A DNA stretch of 9,625 nucleotides from Microcoleaceae cyanobacterium UBA11344 (GCA_003483675.1 DMYK01000632.1:3818-13442), one strand, 5' to 3'. Positions 1 through 6,358 are shown, counted from the stretch's first letter. Notes: a model not told the origin generated them from the sequence alone. Numbers and translations: made by a program.

Positions 1-120
1 GAAATACTAAATCCGCCCTTGGTGGAGGAGTTAATTAAGGCAGAACAAGCTCAATTGCAGAAAGCTGAAAGATTGGCGGCGAGGTTGCGGGAGTTGGGAG
101 TAGATCCTGATACTGTTTAG
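1..120 (+). CDS. C-terminal end of a Uma2-family (PD-(D/E)XK-fold) protein, partial
   Basis: An open frame enters from the left edge and ends at the TAG at 118-120, giving 39 residues. The tail is a charged, helix-forming stretch (about residues 9-31, rich in E, K, A, L, Q and R) followed by LRELGVDPDTV. This ending, a coiled-coil-like helix and then RLRELGxDPD, is typical of the very numerous Uma2 family (formerly DUF820) of cyanobacteria, whose core is a restriction-endonuclease-like fold. The catalytic domain lies outside the window, so the assignment rests only on the tail style. The gene converges with the nuclease gene on the other strand, with 35 bp between the two stop codons. That gap holds a HIP1 octamer at 136-143 and no clear terminator. 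Confidence 0.6.
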   Translation, partial: EILNPPLVEELIKAEQAQLQKAERLAARLRELGVDPDTV

Positions 121-155
121 GGGATTGGATGAAGTGCGATCGCCCTTGTTTAGTC

Positions 156-1607
156 TCAATCATCTAATAGTAAATCACGGAGGAAATAAAAGCGTTCGCT
201 CTTGGTGTCACTTCCATTTTCTCGCCCTAAGTAACCTGTCAGCGGTGAAGAAAGTTCTATAGTCAAATCCTTTACTGAGTCGTATGTTAACTTAGAATCA
301 GTGGCAAATTTAGCATTGTATTGAACTCTAATCTCAGCAACAGTTGGAAATTCATTATCTGAGCAAAGTTGTTTAACTGCTTGTACGATTTGCGATCGCA
401 GCCTAATTTCTCTTTCAACTTTATCAATATAATCATTAATTTTGTAGTCAATTTTCCCGGATTCTAAATAGGACTTGAGTTCAACTAAGTTGACAGCACC
501 TGGATATTTAGCTTTCAACTCAACTAGCTTCTGTAAAGTCATGGCATTGATAATACTAATTTTCCATTGTTTTGCTGATTTCAAGATATCCGGCGAAGGA
601 TTACCTGGGCCGATAACCAACTTGGTAGATCCTAAAAATTTATCCGCACCTAAGTGCATTCCTCCCAGTTTAATTAATTCCTCAGCGGTTCCACTAGGAA
701 TCAGCCTACCCGCTTTACATTCACAAACTAAGGGATATGGTTTCGAGCAAAATAAATCCAAACCACCAGCACCGCCTTTGTAGGCATTCTCAATCTTGAA
801 TCCTAAGAATTCAAGGCTTTGACGTGCGACATTCTCAAAATCTGTGCCTGCTTGATAGTTGCTTTTTTTTTCTTCTAGTTCTATGCTGCGATCGCCCAAA
901 GCTGCTATAGTTTTTATCCAAGCTAAATCCGGTTTGATTGGCTTTACAGGCTTGTCGCTACTCCAACCTAGAAATATTTTGATTTCTGCGTCTAGTTGTT
1001 TGGCGTTTGGGTTAGTATTGGATAAAAGCGCGATCGCACTTTGCAACTCTTCCAACTCTGGATGTTCTGGAGGCTCTAGTTTTTCCAGTTGTTTGCGGCG
1101 TTTAGCAAACAGAAAATCGCTCAAAACAGGCGTTGAATCAGTAACATTTCGAGACTTGGGCAAAGATACAAAATTTCCGCTAGATTGCACTGACATTTCA
1201 ATGGGCTGAGGTAGCAGATAGACGCGAAGATGAGCTACAAAAATAAACGGACGCTGCTGGAGAATTTGCTGTAATGCCTCTGTTTTCCAGATGGTTAATC
1301 GCGACAAAGCTTCTAATGATTCAGGCTCATTCACCATTTGGCACAATTCGCACCTAGCCCAAGCTTTAATCGAAACTTTATCTAAAATTACCAGGGGGAG
1401 TTCTAATTGACCTGACTCTGGAAACAAGCTCATTTGCTTAGGTTTCATCAAGGGCATATTAGAATTATCGGCTGGATACAAAGCAAATGTCCGCCCCGGA
1501 TTCAGAAACATCCGAGGCATAGCTACAATCATTCGTCCTTCGATTAAAGCTTCAATATCTGGATTTGGTAAAGCCAGAGCTGTTTGAAGCAAAATTGATT
1601 TGCTCAT
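156..1607 (-). CDS. DUF1802-like domain fused to a PD-(D/E)XK nuclease domain
   Basis: This 483-residue protein has three visible parts. Residues 1-140 resemble DUF1802: IEALIEGRMIVAMP, then PGRTFALYP, then IKAWARCELC with a CxxC at 86-89, then a segment with IW (106-107) and RVYLLPQP (128-135). Residues 250-335 form a restriction-nuclease-like core. Glu258 lies in GTDFEN on the first helix, Asp284 in GGAGGLDLF, and Glu296-x-Lys298 in LVCECKAG, so the E...D...ExK set is complete and spaced as in Mrr/Holliday-resolvase-like nucleases. Residues 395-483 form a helical, possibly winged-helix tail. Expected activity is metal-dependent DNA cleavage; substrate unknown. The ATG lies 2 bp after the ATPase stop with no Shine-Dalgarno, suggesting translational coupling as the last gene of the block. 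The fold call is firm; the DUF1802 match is from memory of the family, and the biological role is inference. Confidence 0.83.
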   Translation of the reverse strand: MSKSILLQTALALPNPDIEALIEGRMIVAMPRMFLNPGRTFALYPADNSNMPLMKPKQMSLFPESGQLELPLVILDKVSIKAWARCELCQMVNEPESLEALSRLTIWKTEALQQILQQRPFIFVAHLRVYLLPQPIEMSVQSSGNFVSLPKSRNVTDSTPVLSDFLFAKRRKQLEKLEPPEHPELEELQSAIALLSNTNPNAKQLDAEIKIFLGWSSDKPVKPIKPDLAWIKTIAALGDRSIELEEKKSNYQAGTDFENVARQSLEFLGFKIENAYKGGAGGLDLFCSKPYPLVCECKAGRLIPSGTAEELIKLGGMHLGADKFLGSTKLVIGPGNPSPDILKSAKQWKISIINAMTLQKLVELKAKYPGAVNLVELKSYLESGKIDYKINDYIDKVEREIRLRSQIVQAVKQLCSDNEFPTVAEIRVQYNAKFATDSKLTYDSVKDLTIELSSPLTGYLGRENGSDTKSERFYFLRDLLLDD

Positions 1608-1609
1608 GG

Positions 1610-3586
1610 TTAACTAAATAGGTCACTTAGATCCTCGTCACCTTCATCATCACTGCTGGGAGGGTTGAAAATGTCTTCTAAAAGTAGGTTTTCATCTTCA
1701 TCGTCAACCGCAGGCATTTCACCGGAGGGATCGCTCAAAATTTCCCGCAATAAAAGATTCTCAAAAGTGAGGTGCTTCTGAGATATGAACTCAAAAACCT
1801 GGTCTTCTGTTAAATTATAATCTCGGCATTTTTTACAAACAGCACGGACAGCCATCAGCGGTTTTATTTGCTCTTCAACCAAATACACGATCTCACCGCC
1901 TTTTTCTACTGATACGAGTTCCTCTAGTAGCTTGTAGGCTTTAGAAGTTTTCTTGATATTTTCTATTTTGGATTGGGAACGTACTAAACAACCGCGCGTA
2001 AAATCAAAGGTCTGATAATCAATTAAGCGCTTTAATGCAGCAACTAATTCAGATTGAGAAGTTTGGATAATTGCCACACCAATCTTGATAGCTTTTCCGT
2101 TTTCAGTGCCAATTATCTTGAATCCGATCCAACCCGCATTTTTTGCCTTTGGTTTAATCTCAGTAATGTCATCAACTGTTACCTTGTCAATTGTCTGACC
2201 TTTCAAGGTTTCAAAGCCAAAGTAAATAGCCTTAGCAATTGTGGAATTATCCTCCATCTCCTCTCTAATGTCTGCCTCAAGTTCTTTGGTTAAAGCAAAC
2301 TCAAACCGCTCAATAGGATCTTCTGGAAGTTCAGGCATTGGAGGCATGAAAACTTGAAAATTCTCGGCACACCATGTCAAAGCTTCCCGTACCGTTGGCT
2401 TAACTCTGCCATATTCTCTCAGTTGACTTTCCTCAAATGGGTAGACTGGATGAGGAGGGTTTAAATTTCTGACCTCATAAAAATCTTGCAACCATAACTG
2501 GACTAAATCGACTACAGAATCACCATTCAAGTATTTTAAATCGATTGGTTTTCGCTGCGTGTATGTTGAAAGTCGATCGGGAATACCCCCAGACATTACG
2601 TTAACTGTGTCTGTCCACGTATAAGGCATCATTACTGTGATAATAACCAAACCTTGACCGATATCAGAGTGTTCGAGAGTATCGTACAAACGCTTAACTA
2701 GATCGGCAATTACCTGCGGTGTTGTCAAGCCATCATCTCTACAACTGGTATTTACATCTATTTCATCAAAACAAATGATTACAGGACTGTAGTAACTCAC
2801 CAAATTTAAATTTTGCTGGACATTATTCAGAGATTCGGCTTCTCTGTCCTGATTGGTCTTGCCGGAATTAGCCGGCAATCCTAGTTCCTCAGCTTTAGAT
2901 TTATCTAACTCTTCACCAGCTAACCATTTGATAGCAAAAGGTGTTTCAGTTTCTGATAATGTCCACAAAACAGCTCGAACAATATAAGGGTCTGCCTTTG
3001 ATTTTGTTTTGAGAACTTGCTTAGTTAGGGTGTTCATGAAATTCTTATTTTTAGTTGCCCAACTAGCACATACTCTGTCAAATCGATCTATCAGTTCTTG
3101 AGGAGAAAGATTCTGTGAAGCAGGATTGATAGCTTTGAAACCTTCGTTTGCCATTGCTGCGGCTATTTCCTGCCATTGCATGACGCTTTGGCTGCCTGTG
3201 TGGCTCAAACTGTTAGCTAAAGTTTGCTGAAATTGGTATTTGATTAAGTTTAAATCGGTGTAATTATTAACACTGGCATAAACGAACAAAGCACCACCAT
3301 TACTTTCTAGCCTGCGGCGGGTGCGACTCAAAATGTGGCTTTTTCCCACTCCCTGGTTAGCAGTTAATACCAGTGAAGTCACCTTTTCTTGGCTGGATTG
3401 ACTTGTCTGTACTTTTTCAACTGCCTGAAAAATGGCATCGGAAGCGTGAGCATTTAGAGTGGGAATATCGGGGAACCCTTTTCCCCAAATATCTTGTTCT
3501 TTGACAATTCCAGCTTTGCTAAATGGATTGTGATTTTGGATGGCAGCATTGAGAGCTTCTATCGGAGAAACTGATATATTGTTCAT
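1610..3586 (-). CDS. AAA/ORC-like P-loop ATPase with acidic C-terminal tail
   Basis: A 658-residue cytoplasmic ATPase. Walker A is ANQGVGKSH at residues 76-84 (the usual first Gly is Ala76; Lys82 and Ser83 are present). Walker B is VIICFDEID at 269-277 with Asp274 and Glu275. A sensor-like strand IITVMMP lies at 315-321, followed by IPDRLSTYTQRKPIDL (335-350), the kind of segment that follows sensor 1 in ORC/Cdc6- and BrxD-like ATPases. A helical insertion separates the two Walker motifs. Residues 480-620 hold a separate alpha/beta region of unknown family (strands around 485-510 and 531-537, then helices). Residues 621-658 have 15 acidic and no basic residues. The ATG is 47 bp after the winged-helix gene's stop, and no good Shine-Dalgarno is seen. 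Probably it uses ATP to load, move or switch a DNA-bound complex with its two neighbours; that role is inferred from context. Confidence 0.82.
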   Translation of the reverse strand: MNNISVSPIEALNAAIQNHNPFSKAGIVKEQDIWGKGFPDIPTLNAHASDAIFQAVEKVQTSQSSQEKVTSLVLTANQGVGKSHILSRTRRRLESNGGALFVYASVNNYTDLNLIKYQFQQTLANSLSHTGSQSVMQWQEIAAAMANEGFKAINPASQNLSPQELIDRFDRVCASWATKNKNFMNTLTKQVLKTKSKADPYIVRAVLWTLSETETPFAIKWLAGEELDKSKAEELGLPANSGKTNQDREAESLNNVQQNLNLVSYYSPVIICFDEIDVNTSCRDDGLTTPQVIADLVKRLYDTLEHSDIGQGLVIITVMMPYTWTDTVNVMSGGIPDRLSTYTQRKPIDLKYLNGDSVVDLVQLWLQDFYEVRNLNPPHPVYPFEESQLREYGRVKPTVREALTWCAENFQVFMPPMPELPEDPIERFEFALTKELEADIREEMEDNSTIAKAIYFGFETLKGQTIDKVTVDDITEIKPKAKNAGWIGFKIIGTENGKAIKIGVAIIQTSQSELVAALKRLIDYQTFDFTRGCLVRSQSKIENIKKTSKAYKLLEELVSVEKGGEIVYLVEEQIKPLMAVRAVCKKCRDYNLTEDQVFEFISQKHLTFENLLLREILSDPSGEMPAVDDEDENLLLEDIFNPPSSDDEGDEDLSDLFS

Positions 3587-3633
3587 AGCGATCGGGTGTG
3601 AGGTAACGAACTACAAAAAGATTGAGGGCAATT

Positions 3634-4356
3634 TTAGGAATTTAAACGCTTGGCGTAGTAACGCAATGCACCACCAGGAATAGTGATAGAATCTTCACGT
3701 TTATCTGCGGTTAGGTCTTGCGTTTCTCCTGCCATTAGCTGGAAAATATCATTAGCCTGCATTTCCAACAGCCACTCATTGAATTGCGATCGCTCTAACC
3801 TTTCCCCGATCGCCCGCCGCATCCGATAAATCGGCACTAAATCATCTAAGTTATAATCCCGGTTCAAGCTGTCATACACCTCCAACGCCACAGCCTTAAA
3901 TTCTTCATAGGATGCGATCGCCCCGACATCCCCCTTCCCCGCCTCAACACCAACACTCGCCGCACCATCCTGATGCCGAATCCATTTCAACAAAGCATTT
4001 CCCAGCCGCGTACCAATTTGAGAACCATCAAACTCAAACAGAGAATCCTTACTTTTCAAGCCATCCGCCAAAACTTCTTTCCCCCGCGCGCTCAAGGCCA
4101 CCAGCGTCACCCGATTTAAGGGAGAATAGACGATCGCCCCAGTTGCCTGCAACTCGCCGAGCACCCCCTCATAGTTCTTACTCGTCTCATTAGTACGCGC
4201 AATCCGCTTATTTAACTCCCCCTTTCTAACGATATTTTTCTCGTCTTCCAAAGCCCACAAGTTCAGCAGCACCCGAACTTTAGCCTTAGCATCCCACACC
4301 GCTTGCTCTGAGGCTGTCAAAGTCTTAGACACCGCAATTTCATCTTTCTCAGACAT
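3634..4356 (-). CDS. Winged-helix DNA-binding protein, first gene of the ATPase-nuclease block
   Basis: A 240-residue soluble protein, first in the block. Residues 24-100 read as a winged helix-turn-helix: a helix at VRVLLNLWAL, a helix starting KGELNKRIA, a recognition-helix candidate near NYEGVLGELQATG, a beta wing RVTLVALS and a closing helix ARGKEVL. After a linker that includes a Gly/Val/Ala-rich stretch (130-147), residues 149-237 form a second compact helical domain with VPIYRMRRAIG, FNEWLLEMQ and ALRYYAKRL, possibly a second winged-helix-like fold. The start is supported by GAAGG at 4364-4368 (minus strand), seven bases before the ATG. Likely jobs are to bring the ATPase and nuclease to DNA, to regulate the operon, or both. 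A 9-bp inverted repeat lies 52-77 bp upstream of the start. No named family is recognised. Confidence 0.75.
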   Translation of the reverse strand: MSEKDEIAVSKTLTASEQAVWDAKAKVRVLLNLWALEDEKNIVRKGELNKRIARTNETSKNYEGVLGELQATGAIVYSPLNRVTLVALSARGKEVLADGLKSKDSLFEFDGSQIGTRLGNALLKWIRHQDGAASVGVEAGKGDVGAIASYEEFKAVALEVYDSLNRDYNLDDLVPIYRMRRAIGERLERSQFNEWLLEMQANDIFQLMAGETQDLTADKREDSITIPGGALRYYAKRLNS

Positions 4357-4407
4357 ATCTATACCTTCAAATACTTTTTCTCACCCTCGAATTTTATCAG
4401 AAATCTT

Positions 4408-4433
4408 GCTGAAAAACATCTCAATTTTTCAGC
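4408..4433. promoter_or_regulatory. Perfect 9-bp inverted repeat in the leader of the winged-helix gene
   Basis: GCTGAAAAA at 4408-4416 and TTTTTCAGC at 4425-4433 are exact reverse complements around an 8-base spacer. The repeat sits 52-77 bp upstream of the winged-helix start codon. It could be an operator bound by a dimer of that protein, or an RNA hairpin in the leader; the sequence does not decide. A possible minus-strand extended -10 (TGCATAAT, reverse complement of 4459-4466) lies just upstream of it, but I see no good -35 for that element. Confidence 0.45.
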
Positions 4434-4533
4434 CAATTCCCCCCGAGGCTGCGAACAAATTATGCAAATTTCCGGCTGAAATAATTTTGTCACTCATCCG
4501 CACCCTTAAACTCGATTATCAAAAAAAATATGA

Positions 4534-4562
4534 TTGACTAAAAGGTTGTTTGTTGATATAAT
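4534..4562 (+). promoter_or_regulatory. Near-consensus sigma-70-type promoter without a plus-strand gene
   Basis: TTGACT at 4534-4539 and a perfect TATAAT at 4557-4562 are separated by exactly 17 bp on the plus strand, a five-of-six -35 and a six-of-six -10. Transcription would start near 4569 and run rightward into a small hairpin (4582-4602) and then antisense to the end of the Nudix gene. No convincing plus-strand coding region follows. Either it makes a short non-coding or antisense RNA, or it is a chance match in AT-rich DNA. Confidence 0.5.
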
Positions 4563-4581
4563 ATGCCGTCCGAAAGTAGCG

Positions 4582-4602
4582 GTAAGGTGCGGCGCACCCT
4601 AC
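4582..4602. repeat. Small imperfect palindrome (GTA-GGTGC type)
   Basis: GTAAGGTGC, loop GGC, then GCACCCTAC form a 9-bp stem with one mismatch. Palindromes that read GTAGGGTGC...GCACCCTAC are common dispersed intergenic repeats in filamentous cyanobacteria, as far as I recall. It lies 28 bp beyond the Nudix stop on that gene's strand, but no U-tract follows on either strand, so I do not call it a terminator. Confidence 0.5.
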
Positions 4603-4629
4603 AGATAGAGTTTCTGCGTCCAGGACTAT

Positions 4630-5058
4630 TTATAAACTCTCGTTCCTCCCGTCCAAATATGCTTTAACTTCCCTCAAAACTTGCCGATTTGCATCAAAAG
4701 TAATCAGCTTAACCGCTTCCTCAAAACAAATCCAAGCAGAATTTTGAATTTCCGCTTCTTGTAACTGAACTTCCATCGAATTTACAAAAACCAAAAAGTA
4801 AGTAACAGTCTTTGCGATCGGCTCCCCTTTCTTAACAAAAGAATAGTGCTCCACAAAACTAGGCTCCTCAAGCACTTCACAATCGCGAATGCCAGTTTCC
4901 TCCTCAAGTTCCCGCTTCGCCGTTTCTAGGGCAGATTCCCCCGGATTAGCGTGACCTTTAGGAAACCCCCAATGTCCGGCTTGATGTTGAATCAACAAAA
5001 ACAAAGTATCAGTTTCACTCGCAAAAATTGGCACAATTCCAAAACATTCATCTTTCAT
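4630..5058 (-). CDS. Nudix hydrolase, probable Ap4A (dinucleoside tetraphosphate) hydrolase type
   Basis: A complete Nudix box is present. Numbered from the ATG at 5056-5058, it runs Gly35-x5-Glu41-x7-Arg49-Glu50-Leu51-x-Glu53-Glu54-x-Gly56-Ile57, so all metal-binding glutamates are intact. The preceding HWGFPKGH is typical of asymmetric diadenosine-tetraphosphate hydrolases, which split Ap4A and similar dinucleotides in the cytoplasm. Other Nudix substrates are possible because the box does not fix specificity. An in-frame ATG lies 11 codons upstream (5089-5091), but AGGAAAGAG at 5065-5073 is six bases before the inner ATG, so I start there, giving 142 residues, a normal length for the family. 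It lies on the same strand as the three-gene block but 273 bp from it, so it is probably not part of that operon. Confidence 0.88.
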   Translation of the reverse strand: MKDECFGIVPIFASETDTLFLLIQHQAGHWGFPKGHANPGESALETAKRELEEETGIRDCEVLEEPSFVEHYSFVKKGEPIAKTVTYFLVFVNSMEVQLQEAEIQNSAWICFEEAVKLITFDANRQVLREVKAYLDGRNESL

Positions 5059-5064
5059 ATTTTT

Positions 5065-5073
5065 CTCTTTCCT
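5065..5073 (-). promoter_or_regulatory. Shine-Dalgarno that decides the Nudix start
   Basis: On the minus strand this reads AGGAAAGAG, six bases before the ATG at 5056-5058. It lies inside the 11-codon extension that the upstream ATG would add, so the shorter protein is preferred. Confidence 0.65.
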
Positions 5074-5119
5074 ATTGCTAACTAATCCCAATCTTTCTTT
5101 TATTTAGTCCCCTAGGAGT

Positions 5120-5200
5120 GGACTTCGTTTTGGTGCGAATTCTATTCGCCGGGAATTGGCGGACTTCCTTTGTGTGCGAATTATATTCGCCGAGAATTTG
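5120..5200. repeat. Two tandem 41-bp units, each with a GCGAAT/ATTCGC palindrome
   Basis: The unit starting GGACTTC at 5120 is repeated at 5161 with about eight differences over 41 bases. Each copy carries a perfect 6-bp inverted repeat around three bases: GCGAAT-TCT-ATTCGC near 5135-5149 and GCGAAT-TAT-ATTCGC near 5176-5190. The pair fills most of the gap between the metalloprotease stop and the Nudix start. It looks like a dispersed palindromic element that has duplicated. No gene or terminator is evident in it. Confidence 0.75.
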
Positions 5201-5228
5201 TGGTTTTAACCCTCATCTTCTCATGGTT

Positions 5229-5936
5229 TTACAAACTCCACCCCAACCGAGTCGGCTGCTCATAAACCCGCTTCAAAGTATTAACATCCCTCGCAGAAAT
5301 AGGCGGAGGATTTCTCACCTGAGAAAAATAAAGCACATCAGTTTCCATCAAACTGTGACCCCAAATTCCCAAAGCATGACCCAACTCATGCCGCGCCGTC
5401 GCCGCAATATACTTACCCACTTGATTCGGATTCAAATAAACCGAAAACCGATGAGATAATATAGTTTGATCACCCTCCTGAGTCGAATACAACTCATAGA
5501 CAGCTTCTCCCGATCGCGATCGCAACAACCCTTGCCGCAAAGGCGGAGCCTGACATAAAATTTTCAGATCAGCCACCTCCGAACTCTCCACCACCTCCAA
5601 AGGCAAATAAACCCCCCATTCTCGCACAACATCCAACACAGCCCCTACCCAATCTTCAGAGCGATTAATATTAACCGGATGCTCCACATAAACCCGAATT
5701 GGAAACTTCGACCAAACCAAATGACCGACATTCGGCGGCTTCACAAGGTCAAAATAATCGCCACTATTAGTTGAATCTTGCCTAGCCAGCGTTGGCGGCA
5801 AAGAGTGAACCTGTGGCTCAGGCCAACTATTCGAGAGAGGAGGAAGACTCGCGGCAGGAATATTAACCTGAGTCAAAATTATCAGGCTAAAACAACATAA
5901 AGCCAAGGAAAACACTGCCAGCGATCGCAATCTCAT
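5229..5936 (-). CDS. Secreted matrixin-like zinc metalloprotease
   Basis: The protein (235 residues from the chosen ATG at 5934-5936) begins with basic MRLR and a hydrophobic segment of about 20 residues ending near PAAS, a typical signal peptide or membrane anchor, so the enzyme should act outside the cytoplasm. The zinc site is HELGHALGIWGH at 183-194, with Glu184 as catalytic base and a possible Met-turn at Met197 (SLMETD), followed by the SARDVNTLKRVYEQPTR ending common in cyanobacterial M10-like proteins. The third His is one residue later than in standard metzincins. A Pro-rich linker follows the signal. The start is chosen because GGAAAG (5942-5947) is five bases before it, whereas the ATG six codons upstream has no ribosome site and overlaps the edge of a repeat. 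Substrate unknown. Confidence 0.82.
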   Translation of the reverse strand: MRLRSLAVFSLALCCFSLIILTQVNIPAASLPPLSNSWPEPQVHSLPPTLARQDSTNSGDYFDLVKPPNVGHLVWSKFPIRVYVEHPVNINRSEDWVGAVLDVVREWGVYLPLEVVESSEVADLKILCQAPPLRQGLLRSRSGEAVYELYSTQEGDQTILSHRFSVYLNPNQVGKYIAATARHELGHALGIWGHSLMETDVLYFSQVRNPPPISARDVNTLKRVYEQPTRLGWSL

Positions 5937-5941
5937 CGTAA

Positions 5942-5947
5942 CTTTCC
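5942..5947 (-). promoter_or_regulatory. Ribosome-binding site that decides the metalloprotease start
   Basis: GGAAAG on the minus strand lies five bases before the ATG at 5934-5936. The alternative ATG at 5952-5954 is preceded only by the A-rich arm of the 5955-6036 palindrome. Confidence 0.45.
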
Positions 5948-5954
5948 ACCACAT

Positions 5955-6036
5955 TTTTTAACCGCAGATACACGCAAATAAACGCAGATGAACTTGATAT
6001 TATCTGCGTCTATCTGCGTTCATCTGCGGTTAAAAA
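5955..6036. repeat. Long imperfect palindrome with ACGCAGAT sub-repeats
   Basis: The outer 15 bases TTTTTAACCGCAGAT (5955-5969) and ATCTGCGGTTAAAAA (6022-6036) are perfectly complementary. Inside, the octamer ACGCAGAT and close variants recur on both arms, so pairing extends to about 35 bp with a few mismatches around a short loop. It fills the gap between secG and the metalloprotease gene. The AACCGCAGAT...ACGCAGAT pattern is a dispersed cyanobacterial intergenic repeat type as far as I recall. An RNA copy would form a strong hairpin that could separate expression of the two genes. Confidence 0.8.
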
Positions 6037-6044
6037 TCCTCCTA

Positions 6045-6284
6045 TTATAACTTAGGAGTCAACCAACCAGCACTCAAAATCACAGTCAAACCCATAAAAA
6101 CAATAGACAAACCCCAAGTAATCCGGTTAAGAGTCGTCTCCGCACTCTTGGCGCTGGTAAACAATTGAGCTTGTCCTCCAATACCTCCAATGCCATCACC
6201 TTTAGGACTGTGCAGCAACACAAAAACCACAATTCCTAAAGCAGACAAAGACCAAATCACTTGTAAAACAGAAACAATATTCAT
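6045..6284 (-). CDS. secG: Protein translocase subunit SecG
   Basis: SecG is a small inner-membrane partner of SecYE that helps SecA-driven protein export; in cyanobacteria it could serve plasma and thylakoid membranes. The 79-residue product has the expected layout: transmembrane helix at about 3-24, the conserved cytoplasmic loop HSPKGDGIGG and GGQAQLF (25-42), a short stretch TTLNRITW, and a second transmembrane helix at about 55-74. It has the normal length for the family. It follows gpmI on the same strand after 161 bp, an order seen in other cyanobacteria, but here the gap carries repeats. No strong Shine-Dalgarno precedes the ATG. Confidence 0.93.
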   Translation of the reverse strand: MNIVSVLQVIWSLSALGIVVFVLLHSPKGDGIGGIGGQAQLFTSAKSAETTLNRITWGLSIVFMGLTVILSAGWLTPKL

Positions 6285-6291
6285 AATCAGG

Positions 6292-6312
6292 GGTAATTGG
6301 TAATTGGTAATC
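6292..6312. repeat. Short tandem heptamer GGTAATT, three units
   Basis: Units at 6292-6298, 6299-6305 and 6306-6312 read GGTAATT, GGTAATT, GGTAATC. They resemble the short tandemly repeated heptamers (STRR type) known from filamentous cyanobacteria and lie directly upstream of the secG start. Confidence 0.55.
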
Positions 6313-6358
6313 GATAATCAATCATCATATCAAATCCGGTCGATCGCGCACAATTTCT

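Noticed and set aside
156..4356. Assignment of the three-gene block to BREX, Wadjet, DISARM or a CRISPR type
   Set aside because: None of their defining components (PglZ, large BrxC ATPase, methyltransferase, SMC-like JetC, helicase, Cas proteins) is present in the window, and the ATPase and nuclease lengths do not fit.
4563..4670. A 34-codon plus-strand frame beginning ATGCCGTCC right after the TATAAT
   Set aside because: The ATG lies upstream of the expected transcription start, there is no ribosome site, the frame crosses a dispersed palindrome and it ends inside the Nudix gene.
5059..5091. An 11-residue N-terminal extension of the Nudix protein
   Set aside because: A good Shine-Dalgarno lies inside it, correctly spaced for the inner ATG, and the shorter protein has the family's usual length.
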